Shown here piece after piece: positions 24,970 to 33,892 of a DNA stretch of 64,000 bases; within the stretch, counting starts at the first letter, position 1; every line of letters starts with the position of its first letter. Where the stretch lies: the NCBI RefSeq assembly GCF_000711955.1, contig NZ_JONR01000019.1, positions 47,317-111,316 on the forward strand. The letters are read 5' to 3'. A program made the translations under genes and the position numbers. Below the pieces are notes generated by a model. That model was not told where the DNA came from, ran no database searches, and was given only the letters and a program-made list of their open reading frames with translations. Source of the stretch: Nevskia soli DSM 19509 (GTDB lineage Bacteria; Pseudomonadota; Gammaproteobacteria; Nevskiales; Nevskiaceae).

Positions 24970-26070
24970 TCAGGGAGCGGCGGCGCCCGCCGGCCCGGTT
25001 TTGTTGACCCACAGGCCCTGATAAGCGAAGCGGGCCTGCAGTTCGCCGGCCGCGGCGCGCGCGGCGTCCGCGGACGGATAGCCCTTGAGCTGGACCCGGA
25101 ACCAGGTGTGATCCTTCACCAGCGCCTGTTGTACCGTGGCCGCGTAGCCCGCGCCGCGCAGCTGCTGCATATGCTTGTTCGCATCCTCCAGCGTCGGGTA
25201 GGAAGCGACATTGACCCCCCACTCGCCGGAACCGCCCGGGGGCAGACCGGGCGCGGCGGCGGCCGGCGGAGCGGCTGCAAGGGCATCCGCTTTCGGCGTC
25301 GCGAGCCCCGGCCCGGCGGATTTGACCGAGGCCGCCGGCGGCGGCTTCGGCGCTGCGGCGGCCGGCCGCGGAGTAGGGGCCGGAACGGGATCAGCTACCG
25401 GATCATCGCTGCCGGCGTCGTTCGCCGCCAGCATCGCCTCCGGCGAAGTCGGGGCGTCGATGTCGAAGCTGCGCCGCACCGCGATCCAGGCGCTGGCGTC
25501 ATGCGCCACCCGTTCCGGCGGCAGGCCGGCCACGAAGCGGTAGCAGGCCGAGGGACGCAGCTTTTGCAGCTCGGTGCCGGCGTTGGGCAATACCGACAGA
25601 TGTCCCGCCGCGACGCAGGCGCGCGCCACCCCGGACTGGTTGTCGAAGAAATATTCGCCTGGAATCAGCGCCGCGTGCTGGCTGCCGAAATACACGTATA
25701 GCGGCCAGCGGCCCGCCAGCGGCGACAGTTTCCACACCACACGCAGGTAACCGCGGGTCAGGCTGAAAATGGTCTTGAGGTCGTCGGCATAGCTGGCGAA
25801 GGGCATCTTTTCGATGCCGAATTCGGCCCCCGGCCCCACCTCGACAAAGCCGTGGCCGGAAAAATCCAGGGTCAGGCTACCGCCCGCGCCGACACGAACC
25901 ACGTCGCGCTCATTCAGTTGGTCGCCGGCTTTCAGGCTGATATGGGTGCCCAGCCGGTCCACGCTGGCCTCGCCGGCCACACTGTCGACCGTCAGCACAT
26001 CCCCGGCCCGCGCGGCGGACACGGCGGCACCCAACAGCAGCGCCGCGACTTGCAAAGAAACCCGCATCAT
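24970..26070 (-). CDS. Exported FecR-like plus SPOR-domain protein
   Basis: The 366-residue protein has a signal peptide (LQVAALLLGAAVSAARAGD). A FecR-like beta domain follows at about 25-115 (VAGEASVDRLGTHISLKAGD, VVRVGAGGSLTLDFSG). After a middle region comes a Pro/Ala-rich linker (~225-285), and then a C-terminal SPOR domain (GVNVASYPTLEDANKHMQQL to AAGELQARFA). SPOR domains bind septal peptidoglycan stripped of stem peptides, so periplasmic action at division sites is likely. Starts at 26070 and 26067 are both ATG. I cannot assign a precise role. Confidence 0.8.
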   Translation of the reverse strand: MMRVSLQVAALLLGAAVSAARAGDVLTVDSVAGEASVDRLGTHISLKAGDQLNERDVVRVGAGGSLTLDFSGHGFVEVGPGAEFGIEKMPFASYADDLKTIFSLTRGYLRVVWKLSPLAGRWPLYVYFGSQHAALIPGEYFFDNQSGVARACVAAGHLSVLPNAGTELQKLRPSACYRFVAGLPPERVAHDASAWIAVRRSFDIDAPTSPEAMLAANDAGSDDPVADPVPAPTPRPAAAAPKPPPAASVKSAGPGLATPKADALAAAPPAAAAPGLPPGGSGEWGVNVASYPTLEDANKHMQQLRGAGYAATVQQALVKDHTWFRVQLKGYPSADAARAAAGELQARFAYQGLWVNKTGPAGAAAP

Positions 26071-26161
26071 CAAATCCGCAATGCCCCGTAACCCAAAAAC
26101 CCGGGCTGTGCCGCCCGGTGTATCGACAGTCTACGCTTCCGGGCGCACGCCCGGAGCGCGT

Positions 26162-26926
26162 TCAACTGTCCATCACCTCGTCGCGCGCGCGCAGGGCCGG
26201 CAGTGCCCGCTCCAGGATCGCCCGCACCTTGGCCATGCCGGCCTCGATCGACTGGTGGATCTCGCCGTGGATGTCGCCCGAACCCAGGCCGGCGGCCCAG
26301 TTCACGCTGACCGCGAGGCCCGCATAGTCCAGGCCCAGTTCGCGCGCCAGGCTGGCTTCCGGCATGCCGGTCATGCCGACCATGTCGCAACCGTCGCGCT
26401 TGAGCCGCTTGATCTCGGCGGTGGATTCCAGGCGCGGCCCCTGCGTCACGCCCATGACGCCGCTTTCGGCGATGTCGACGCGCGCTTCGAGGGCCCCGTG
26501 CAGCAGCTCGCGCCGCACGCGCTCGCTGTAGGGTTCGGTGAATTCGACGTGCTTCAGCTCGGCATGTTCACCGTCCGAATAGGTGTGCTCGCGGCCGTAG
26601 GTGTAATCGATCACGTCGGTCGGCACGGCCACTGCGCCCGGAGGCAGCCAGGGCGCAATGGCGCCAACCGCGGCGATGGCGACGACGGCGCTGACCCCGG
26701 CCTGCTTCAGGGCCCACATATTGGCGCGGTAGTTGATGCCGTGCGGCGGGATACGATGCCCCTCGCCGTGACGGGCCAGGAAGATGGCCTGGATGCCGTA
26801 GACCTTGCCCAGCAGCAGCGGCGCCGACGGCGCGCCGTAAGGTGTCTCGACCAGCAACTGCTTCTGTACCACCAGTCCCGGCCATTGGTTCATGCCGGTG
26901 CCGCCAATCACTGCTACCGAAGCCAT
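26162..26926 (-). CDS. S-methyl-5'-thioinosine phosphorylase (MTAP/MTIP family)
   Basis: This nucleoside phosphorylase has 254 residues. Motifs include AVIGGTGMNQWPGL (phosphate loop), ETPYGAPSAPL, FLARHGEGHRIPPHGINYRANMWAL, QGPRLESTAEI and DMVGMTGMPEASLARELGLDYA. The last resembles the Pseudomonas methylthioinosine phosphorylase more than adenosine-specific MTAP. That enzyme releases hypoxanthine, which hpt in the same transcription unit can salvage to IMP. Substrate choice (MTI or MTA) is inferred. Confidence 0.85.
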   Translation of the reverse strand: MASVAVIGGTGMNQWPGLVVQKQLLVETPYGAPSAPLLLGKVYGIQAIFLARHGEGHRIPPHGINYRANMWALKQAGVSAVVAIAAVGAIAPWLPPGAVAVPTDVIDYTYGREHTYSDGEHAELKHVEFTEPYSERVRRELLHGALEARVDIAESGVMGVTQGPRLESTAEIKRLKRDGCDMVGMTGMPEASLARELGLDYAGLAVSVNWAAGLGSGDIHGEIHQSIEAGMAKVRAILERALPALRARDEVMDS

Positions 26927-26966
26927 GCAAACTCCGTCCGTTGAAATTCAAACAATATTGCATAGC

Positions 26967-27839
26967 TTATTTCTTCGCGGTTACAGCCGCACTGGCGCTG
27001 GCGACAAAGCGCGGTTCCAGGGTCGGCTGCTGGCCGAAAGCATCCAGTTGCTCACTGAGTTTGTCGAGCTGCGCCAGCCGGTCGGCCGGCCGCGGATGCG
27101 TCTGGTACAGCAGGGCCAGGGAGCCGTCGTTGGAATCCATGCTGTCCAGCGTCTGCAGCACGGCCAGCAGGCCGTAGGGATCGTAACCGGCGTGGCCGGC
27201 CAGCTGCACCCCGAGCTGATCGGCGGCGTACTCGTCGGATTTGTCCAGGCCGCGCGTATACAAGGTCTTGGCCTGGGCCGAAACGGTATTGAGCAGTTCC
27301 GGCGGGATGCTGGCCCGCCCAGCTTTCTGCGCCAGGGCGTCGGAGCCCAGGTCGCTCAACAGCTGCGTGCCCGCCTCGCGGCGCAGGGCCTTGAGGTGGT
27401 GCTTCAGCACCACATGGGAGATTTCGTGCCCCAGCACACCGGCCAGCTCGGCTTCGTTATGCAGCCTGGCGAGCAGGCCCCGGGTGACGAAGACGTAGCC
27501 GCCGGGCGCGGCGAAGGCGTTGATGGAGTTGTCGTCCAGAACCGCAAAGCGCCAGGGCAGATCGGGCCGCTCGCTCTGCAGCGCCACCCAAAGGCCGACC
27601 TTGCCGACATAGGCCTGCAGCTCGCGGTTGCTCATCGGCTTGGCCGCGCCCAGCAAGGTGGCGGCGGCAATGCGTCCCAGTTCGTGCTCTTCCTGCTGGT
27701 CGGGCCCGATCACCGCCGTTTTCAGCTGCTTGACGCCGCTGACGATCTTGCCCAGGTCGAAGTCGATGGCCGCGGCTGTGGCGCTCGCCAGCAGGCCGCC
27801 GCCGGCGAGAGCCGCACAAATGAAAGTACGGATGGACAT
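26967..27839 (-). CDS. M48-family metalloprotease, exported
   Basis: The 290-residue protein has a signal peptide (FICAALAGGGLLASATAAA) and a zinc protease core with GHEISHVVLKHH (HExxH). The third ligand is in the DKSDEYAADQLGVQLA helix. The C-terminal HPRPADRLAQLDKL is typical of periplasmic M48 (BepA/LoiP-type) proteases that help outer-membrane assembly. ATG 27839 overlaps the stop of the SH3 gene as TAATG. The frame extending to 28289 is out of register with that gene and was rejected. Confidence 0.88.
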   Translation of the reverse strand: MSIRTFICAALAGGGLLASATAAAIDFDLGKIVSGVKQLKTAVIGPDQQEEHELGRIAAATLLGAAKPMSNRELQAYVGKVGLWVALQSERPDLPWRFAVLDDNSINAFAAPGGYVFVTRGLLARLHNEAELAGVLGHEISHVVLKHHLKALRREAGTQLLSDLGSDALAQKAGRASIPPELLNTVSAQAKTLYTRGLDKSDEYAADQLGVQLAGHAGYDPYGLLAVLQTLDSMDSNDGSLALLYQTHPRPADRLAQLDKLSEQLDAFGQQPTLEPRFVASASAAVTAKK

Positions 27840-28306
27840 TACGGGCTCCCTCCCTTGCCGGAGTCGGGCCTGGCCTGCAGGCCGGCCTGGCCGGCGAAGG
27901 CACGCGCATCGGCCTCGGCCACGACTGCAGCCTCGAGGGCATCGACCGCCGGCACATCCGGCGTCGCGTTCTGCAACTCGCCCTTGCCGAAGCCGCGCAC
28001 GCCGGTGGTGGCGACGGTCTGCGTCGCCACCGCGCGGCCGCCGTCGAGCACACCGGCCTTGGCGCCGGGCGCGCGCAGACGCAGCGAGGACATGCGTACC
28101 CAGCCCTGCTGCTGGCCAACCTGCACCTGGTACCAGCCGCCCTGCCGGCCAAGGATCTCGACCGGCGCCGCCGCGGGCAACGATTGCAGTGTCTTGGCGT
28201 CGGCGTAAGGCCCGTCGCGCAGATCGGTGGCATCGGAGATATAACCGGGCTCGGCTACCGCCAGCAGCGGCAGCCATAGCAAGGCCCAAAACAGTTTGCG
28301 TATCAT
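27839..28306 (-). CDS. Exported SH3-domain protein
   Basis: The 155-residue product has a signal peptide (LFWALLWLPLLAVAEPG) and a bacterial SH3 domain at about 22-75 (ATDLRDGPYADAKTLQSLPAAAPVEILGRQGGWYQVQVGQQQGWVRMSSL; positions given, motif abbreviated to DLRDGP and GWV). An Ala-rich tail follows. A purine-rich AGGGGAAGGGGAA lies just before ATG 28306. It is translationally coupled to the M48 protease, so the two probably act together in the periplasm. Confidence 0.8.
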   Translation of the reverse strand: MIRKLFWALLWLPLLAVAEPGYISDATDLRDGPYADAKTLQSLPAAAPVEILGRQGGWYQVQVGQQQGWVRMSSLRLRAPGAKAGVLDGGRAVATQTVATTGVRGFGKGELQNATPDVPAVDALEAAVVAEADARAFAGQAGLQARPDSGKGGSP

Positions 28307-28342
28307 GGATTCCCCTTCCCCCTGCAACCGGATCGACAGGCC

Positions 28343-30175
28343 CTAGTCTGCCCGCTTCGGCACGACGGAACCGGGCACCGGTTCAAACAATCGCACCGGC
28401 TGCTCGCGCCCCTTGGCCTTGAAATCGCCGCGGTCGATGAAGTCCACCACCGAACCACAGGCCTGGCGGGTCTGTTCCGACACCAGCACCCGCGCCACCC
28501 CCTTGGTCAGCCCCTCGATGCGGCTGGCGAGGTTCACAGTATCCCCGATCGCGGTGTAATCGGTCTTGTTTTCGGAACCGATGAAGCCTACCACCGCCGG
28601 ACCGCTGTGGATGCCGATGCCGACGTCGAACTCCACCCCTTCGGTCGCCACTTCCCGGGCGAATTCAACGGCAACCCGCGCCATCTCCAGCGCGGCCTGC
28701 ACCGCGCGCTCGGCCTGCCGCTGATCCGGCAACGGCGCGCCCCAGAAGGCCATGATGGCATCGCCGATGAACTTGTCGACCGTGCCGCCATGCTTGAACA
28801 CGATGGCGACTTGGCGGGAGAAATAGCGGTTGAGCAGGCTCACCACCTGCTCCGGCGTGCGCGACTCGGAAAAGGTGGTGAAGCCGCGGATATCGGAAAA
28901 CAGCACAGTGATCTGCTGGCTCTGCGCCCCCTGCTGCAGCAGACCGGATTGTTCCGCCACCAGGGTCTTCACCACGTGCGGATTGACGAAGCGGCTGAAT
29001 ATCCGCACCGCATGGTCGCGCTTGTGCCGTTCGCGCAGGTATTCGCGCAAGGCCAGTGCCAGATAAGCCACCCACAGGCTGGCCAGGGGCGCCACCACCC
29101 GCACCAGCCAGCCTTCCTGCAAAGCCCCGTAGGCGAACAGCAGGGACAGGGGGCTGAAAATCACCAGGGCCAGGCCCAACGGAAACAGGCCGACGCCACG
29201 CAGGTAGGCCAGCCCCAGCAGGAACAGGGGCAACAGGCCGATCAACACGCCGAACCAGAGCGGCGGCCGCAACAGCGCGTCGCCGTGCTTGATGGTTTCC
29301 AGTGCGGCGGCAAGGATTTCCGGACCGGTCTGCTGCTGCGCCAGCGGCGTCGGGTGCAGATCGTTGCGGCCGATGGCGGTGGCGCCGATGATCAGCACCT
29401 TGCCGTGAAATTCGTCCGGCGGCCGCTGCGGATGCTGGCGGTCGAGATCGAGAAACACATCGGAGAACGACACGCTGGCGCGCGATTGCGGCAGGCCGCG
29501 CCAGTTGATTTCGATGTCGCTGTCCGCCGGCAGCGGCCAGCCCAGATCGCGTGCAACCCGCAGCGGCAGCGAAGGGATGCGCCAGCCGTGATGCGACAGC
29601 CGAGCCAAGTAGCGCCGCCCGACACCGTCGTCGTCCGGCAGGAAGTTGATCAGGCCGATGCGGCCGGTCTCGGCGATGCGCTGGAACGGCAGCAGCAGCG
29701 GCAGGCGGGCGGCAGGATCGGCCGCAGGCCCGCGCTCGAAGCCGAGGCGCTCGCCGTAGGTCGCCAGGGCCAGGCCCTGGGTTTCGTCCACGCCGTCGAG
29801 CCGGGCCATGCCGACATAAACATTCGGCGCGGCCACCACCGTGTCGATAAAGTAGGCGTCCTGGTCCGGGTGCTCTCGCTGGGGGTCGGCGAAGAACTGG
29901 TCGAAGATGATTGCGGCGGGATGCTGCCGCCCCAGCTTCTCGATGAATTCGGCATAGACCGAACGCGGCCACTCGTAAGGACCGAACTCGGGATTCATCG
30001 CGGCGATGCTGCGCTCGTCGATGTTGACCAGCACGATATCCGCATCCGCCACGCGCCGCTGCGCATGCAGGCTCAACAACCAGTCCTGAACCCGATGCTC
30101 GGGCTGGCCGAGCCAGGCAAAAGAGGCGATTTCCAGCAGGACCAGGGCAAGCGCAACGGCGATGCGGGCGCCCAC
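28343..30175 (-). CDS. CHASE2-domain adenylate/guanylate cyclase
   Basis: The 610-residue protein has an N-terminal membrane helix and a periplasmic CHASE2 sensor (VLVNIDERSIAAMNPEFGPYEW; IIFDQFFADP; KVLIIGATAIGRND). Three helices at about 300-370 follow, then a class III cyclase domain. Metal-binding aspartates appear in TVLFSDIRGFTTFSE and KFIGDAIMAFWG. The transition-state region is DTVNLASRIEGL. The start is GTG 30175, nine bases from repeat element C, without a clear ribosome-binding site. Whether it makes cAMP or cGMP cannot be read from the sequence with confidence. Confidence 0.9.
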   Translation of the reverse strand: MGARIAVALALVLLEIASFAWLGQPEHRVQDWLLSLHAQRRVADADIVLVNIDERSIAAMNPEFGPYEWPRSVYAEFIEKLGRQHPAAIIFDQFFADPQREHPDQDAYFIDTVVAAPNVYVGMARLDGVDETQGLALATYGERLGFERGPAADPAARLPLLLPFQRIAETGRIGLINFLPDDDGVGRRYLARLSHHGWRIPSLPLRVARDLGWPLPADSDIEINWRGLPQSRASVSFSDVFLDLDRQHPQRPPDEFHGKVLIIGATAIGRNDLHPTPLAQQQTGPEILAAALETIKHGDALLRPPLWFGVLIGLLPLFLLGLAYLRGVGLFPLGLALVIFSPLSLLFAYGALQEGWLVRVVAPLASLWVAYLALALREYLRERHKRDHAVRIFSRFVNPHVVKTLVAEQSGLLQQGAQSQQITVLFSDIRGFTTFSESRTPEQVVSLLNRYFSRQVAIVFKHGGTVDKFIGDAIMAFWGAPLPDQRQAERAVQAALEMARVAVEFAREVATEGVEFDVGIGIHSGPAVVGFIGSENKTDYTAIGDTVNLASRIEGLTKGVARVLVSEQTRQACGSVVDFIDRGDFKAKGREQPVRLFEPVPGSVVPKRAD

Positions 30176-30183
30176 GGTGGTCA

Positions 30184-30447
30184 GAGCTTATCCGTGGGTA
30201 AATCGCACCTGCGACGGCGGTCATTTTTGCGTAGTGCAAGTCGGACAGAGTGCGGCATGGTGATTCCATGCAAGCTCTGGCCGGCGCAGCAATACGCAAA
30301 AATGGCCCCGTCCCGAAGGGTTGCGCCCAAAATCGCGCCAGGCTGCGTTGTCAGGCTGAGCCATGGAATCACCATGGCTCAGCCCTCCGCCTTGCCTGAC
30401 GCGATTTTGGACTGCAACGCAGGCGCGATTTACCCACGGATAAGCTC
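30184..30447. repeat. Family 1 nested palindromic element, copy C (hpt|cyclase junction)
   Basis: The outer arms 30184-30206 and 30425-30447 are perfectly inverted (begin GAGCTTATCCGTGGG, end AAATCGC). Hairpin one, 30222-30304, has stem CATTTTTGCGTA, an inner CAGAG/CTCTG pair and tip CATGG-TGATT-CCATG. Hairpin two, 30329-30408, has stem AAAATCGCGCCAGGC and tip GAGCCATGG-AATCA-CCATGGCTC. The linker holds CCCGAAGGG. The right arm directly abuts the hpt stop, and the left arm ends eight bases from the cyclase GTG. Confidence 0.93.
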
Positions 30448-30996
30448 TTACTCTTTGACCGCGTAAATCGCCGGCAATTGGCGCCAGTATTCCTTGTAAT
30501 CCATGCCGCAGCCGAAAACATACCGGTCCGGCAGTGTCAGGCCGATGAACTCGGCATGCGCCTCCGGCGCGCGGCGATCGTGCTGCTTGTCGGCCAGCAC
30601 GGCCACCTTGAGGCTGGCGGGCGAGAATTCCAGCAGGGCCTTGCGCACCGCAACCAGGGTGTGCCCCTCGTCGAGGATGTCGTCGATCACCAGGACGTGC
30701 CGCCCTTCCAGACTGGTGTCCGGCTGGCGCTTCCACAGCAGGCCGCCGCCGGTGGTGGCGCCGCGGTAGCGGGTGGCGTGCAGGTAGTCCAGCTCGAAGG
30801 CGAAATCGACACGCTTGAGGATTTCCGCCGCCGGCACCAGGCCGCCGATCATCACCGTCAGCACCAGGGGGTTCTTGCCGGCGTATTCCGCGCGCAACGC
30901 GGCGGCGAGGCGGTCGTAGGCGGCATCGACCGCCGCCGCGTCGCTGACGCAGTCCGCGTCGCGCAATACCGCCTGTGCTTCTTCCAGCCGGCTCAT
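30448..30996 (-). CDS. hpt: Hypoxanthine-guanine phosphoribosyltransferase
   Basis: Hpt converts hypoxanthine and guanine to IMP and GMP using PRPP. The 182 residues include the PRPP loop VLVIDDILDEGHTL, the metal/substrate region VMIGGLVPAAEIL, and the C-terminal purine-binding segment LPDRYVFGCGMDYKEYWRQLP. The start ATG overlaps the nagZ stop as ATGA. The stop directly abuts repeat element C. It probably recycles the hypoxanthine made by the methylthioinosine phosphorylase downstream. Confidence 0.93.
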   Translation of the reverse strand: MSRLEEAQAVLRDADCVSDAAAVDAAYDRLAAALRAEYAGKNPLVLTVMIGGLVPAAEILKRVDFAFELDYLHATRYRGATTGGGLLWKRQPDTSLEGRHVLVIDDILDEGHTLVAVRKALLEFSPASLKVAVLADKQHDRRAPEAHAEFIGLTLPDRYVFGCGMDYKEYWRQLPAIYAVKE

Positions 30997-31952
30997 GCCG
31001 GGATGTCCCGGCGGTACAGCTTCTGCAGACGGGCGCTGGCCAGCTTGCGCGGCTTCACCGGCAGCCCCGCGATCAGCTTGAGCACCGACTCGCGGTCGTT
31101 GCAGATCGGCAGCATGTCGCAGCCGGCGTCCAGCGCCATCAGGGCGCGCTCGACGATTTCGCCGGCAACCTTGGCCCCGGCCATGTTGAGGTCGTCGCAG
31201 ATCACCGCACCGTTGTAGCCGAACTCGGTGCGCAGCAAACCGCGGATCCAGCGGCGCGACAAGGAGGCCGGCTTTTCGTCGACCGAGGGATAGCGGATGT
31301 GGGCCATCATCAGCGACTCGATGCCGTCGTCGATCAGGGCGCGGAACGCCGCCAGGTCCTTGGCCTCGATATCGGCGTAGCTGCGCCGGTCCACCGGCAG
31401 CTCGGTATGGGAATCGGCGGCGACGGCGCCATGACCCGGGAAATGCTTGCCGGTGGCGGCCAGGCCGGCCGCATTGAGGCCGGCGCGGAAGGCGCGGGCC
31501 AGCTTGATGATGATTTCCGGGTTATCCGAGAAGGCGCGGTCGCCGATGATCTGGCTGATGCCGGTGTCGCGGTCCAGAACGGGGGCGAAACACAGGTCGA
31601 TGCCGTAGCCCGCCAGTTCGCGGCCCACGATCAGGCCCTGGGCCTGTGCCTCTTCGACCGCCTTGGCCGGCGATTCGTCGTGCAGCTTGCCCAGGGTACC
31701 CATGGCGGGGATGCGGGTAAAGCCGACGCGGAAGCGCTGCACGCGCCCGCCCTCGTGGTCCACCGCCAGCAGCAGCCGGGGGCGCTTGAGCGCCAGCAGC
31801 TCGGTGCAGAGCGCGCGCAGCTGCTCCGGATCGCTGTAATTGCGTGCGAACAGGATCACCCCGCCGATCAGGGGATGCGCCAGGACTTCGCGGTCTTCGG
31901 CGGTCAGGACCAGCCCGCCGACGTCGGCCATCAATGGCCCGATAGTGCTCAT
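30993..31952 (-). CDS. nagZ: Beta-N-acetylhexosaminidase (cell-wall recycling)
   Basis: NagZ removes GlcNAc from anhydromuropeptides in the cytoplasm during peptidoglycan recycling. The 319 residues have LLLAVDHEGGRVQRF, the conserved KHFPGHGAVAADSH loop with the catalytic His/Asp region, and the nucleophile aspartate in AVICDDLNMAGA (GH3 family). The length is normal. It heads the nagZ-hpt-cyclase run. Confidence 0.96.
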   Translation of the reverse strand: MSTIGPLMADVGGLVLTAEDREVLAHPLIGGVILFARNYSDPEQLRALCTELLALKRPRLLLAVDHEGGRVQRFRVGFTRIPAMGTLGKLHDESPAKAVEEAQAQGLIVGRELAGYGIDLCFAPVLDRDTGISQIIGDRAFSDNPEIIIKLARAFRAGLNAAGLAATGKHFPGHGAVAADSHTELPVDRRSYADIEAKDLAAFRALIDDGIESLMMAHIRYPSVDEKPASLSRRWIRGLLRTEFGYNGAVICDDLNMAGAKVAGEIVERALMALDAGCDMLPICNDRESVLKLIAGLPVKPRKLASARLQKLYRRDIPA

Positions 31953-32072
31953 GAGTTGTTGACGTTGTTACGGTTGTCTATAGGACCGCCACGCGGTCCC
32001 GGCGTGCATGCTCTCATACAATCGCGCGGCGGATGTTGCATCAGCGCACAGATTGACCGCGCCGCGCACTAT

Positions 32073-32558
32073 TTATTCCCGCTCGGCCTGGCTCCATTCA
32101 CCATAAGGCCGCTTGGCCAGGGCGTGATTGTAATAGCGTTGCTCGTCGGTGAGTTCACGCCCGAGCCATGCCGGGTGCGGAAATTCCTGGTCGACGGCGT
32201 CGAGCTCGACCTCCGCCACCACCAGGCCGGCGTTGGCGCCCTCGAACACATCGATTTCCCAGGTCAGGCCATCGCGTTCGACGTAGTGGCGCGTTTTCAG
32301 CACCAGGCCGCTGCACAGCGTGGCGAGCATTTCCTCGGCTTCGGCCGCGGGAATCTCGTATTCGTACTCGGCCCGCGCCGCACCGACTACCGCCGCCTTG
32401 ATATTGAGTTTGCCGACCTTGCCCTCCAGCCGCACGCGCACCGAGGCCGGGCCGCCCAGCTCCACCAGGTACCCCTGGCGCATCGGGGTGGAGCGCGCGG
32501 ATTCGGCGCGCCAGCTATCGCCCACCACCAGGAATTTGCGTTCGATTTCAGTCGGCAT
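32073..32558 (-). CDS. CYTH-domain inorganic triphosphatase/adenylate-cyclase-like protein
   Basis: The 161-residue protein has the defining EIERKFLV motif (ExExK) at the N-terminus. Paired charged strands of the triphosphate tunnel follow (VRVRLEGKVGKLNIKAA, YEYEIPAAEAEEML, WEIDVFEGANAGLVVAEVEL). Single-domain bacterial CYTH proteins of this size usually hydrolyse triphosphate. It lies 11 bases downstream of rlmD on the same strand. Confidence 0.9.
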   Translation of the reverse strand: MPTEIERKFLVVGDSWRAESARSTPMRQGYLVELGGPASVRVRLEGKVGKLNIKAAVVGAARAEYEYEIPAAEAEEMLATLCSGLVLKTRHYVERDGLTWEIDVFEGANAGLVVAEVELDAVDQEFPHPAWLGRELTDEQRYYNHALAKRPYGEWSQAERE

Positions 32559-32569
32559 CGGCTCGGGTT

Positions 32570-33892
32570 TCAGATCTTCTCAAACAGGGCCATGGACTCG
32601 ACATGCGCGGTATGCGGGAACATGTCGAGCACGCCGGCGCGGCGCAGGCGGTAACCGTGTTCCTTCACCAGCAGGCCGGCGTCGCGCGCCAGCGTACCCG
32701 GATGGCAGGACACGTAAACGATGCGCCGCGGCCTGGCGCGCGCCAGCAGCGGCAGGATTTCGCGGGCACCGGAGCGCGGTGGGTCCAGCAAGGCCAGGTC
32801 GTAAGGCTGCTGCAGCCAGGCCGCGTGCGGATCCGGCGCGAACAGGTCGGCGCGGAAGTAGCGCGCGTCGAGGCCGTTGCGGCGCAGGTTGTCGCGGCCG
32901 TGCTCGACCAGCGCGGCCTCGCCCTCCACCGCGGTCACCTGGGCACCGCTGCGCGCCAGCGGAGCGGTGAAGTTGCCGAGCCCGGCGAACAGCTCCAGCA
33001 CCGTATCCCCCGGGGCCGGAGCCAGCCAGTCCAGGGCCTGCAGCACCATCGCCTGCGCCACAGGGCCGTTGATCTGCACGAAATCGGTCGGGGCGAACTC
33101 CAGTTGCAGCGCACTGCCGTCCGGAGAGTACCGCAAGGTACGAGCCTCCCCCAGGGGCTTGATCGAATCCGGACCGCCGGTCTGCAGGTAGAAATCGAAA
33201 TCGTGCGCGGCGGCGAAATTGGTCAGGGCCTCGCGGTCGGCCGCGCTCGGCTCGTCCAGCACCCGCAGCACCAGGGCCGAGTGATCGGCGCAGGCAACCT
33301 CGATCTGCGGCAAACGCTCGACAATGGACAAGCCGCCGATCAGCGCAGCCAGCGCGCGCAGGCGGGTGCCGATGCGCGGATCGAGCACCACGCAGGATTC
33401 GATCGCCGCGAGGTAAGGCGATTCGCGCTCACGGAAGCCGACCAGCACCCCGCCCTTCTTCGGCACCAGCTTGGCGCCAAGCCGGGCGCGGCGGCGGTAG
33501 CCCCACACCGGACCGGTCACCGGGGCCGCCACTTCCTCCGTTTCCACGCCGCCCAGGCGGGTCAGCGCATCCAGCAACTGCTTCTGCTTGAAGACTACCT
33601 GCTGTTCCGGCGCAAGGTGTTGCAGGGTGCAGCCGCCGCAGACACCGAAATGGGCGCAGCCGGGCTCGACCCGGTGCGGCGAGGCCCGCTCCACCGCCGT
33701 CGCAGCGCCCTCATCGACATCGCGAGTGGTGCGGCTCAGCTTGTAACGCACCCGCTCGCCCGGCAGCGCGCCGGCGATGAAGGTGACCTTGCCGCCGACG
33801 CGCGCGACGCCGCGCCCATCATGGTCGAGATCGACGATATCGGCGGTGAACTCTTCCGTCGGTACGGCCCGGCGGCGTGAGCGGGAGCCCAT
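32570..33892 (-). CDS. rlmD: 23S rRNA (uracil-1939-C5)-methyltransferase
   Basis: RlmD (RumA) methylates U1939 of 23S rRNA using SAM and carries a 4Fe-4S cluster. The 440 residues contain an N-terminal TRAM-like beta domain (DIVDLDHDGRGVARVGGK), cluster cysteines in CAHFGVCGGCTLQH, the SAM motif VLELFAGLGNFTAPLA, and the catalytic cysteine in RIVYVSCHPGTLARD. The stop of the upstream exonuclease overlaps its start by one base. Confidence 0.95.
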   Translation of the reverse strand: MGSRSRRRAVPTEEFTADIVDLDHDGRGVARVGGKVTFIAGALPGERVRYKLSRTTRDVDEGAATAVERASPHRVEPGCAHFGVCGGCTLQHLAPEQQVVFKQKQLLDALTRLGGVETEEVAAPVTGPVWGYRRRARLGAKLVPKKGGVLVGFRERESPYLAAIESCVVLDPRIGTRLRALAALIGGLSIVERLPQIEVACADHSALVLRVLDEPSAADREALTNFAAAHDFDFYLQTGGPDSIKPLGEARTLRYSPDGSALQLEFAPTDFVQINGPVAQAMVLQALDWLAPAPGDTVLELFAGLGNFTAPLARSGAQVTAVEGEAALVEHGRDNLRRNGLDARYFRADLFAPDPHAAWLQQPYDLALLDPPRSGAREILPLLARARPRRIVYVSCHPGTLARDAGLLVKEHGYRLRRAGVLDMFPHTAHVESMALFEKI

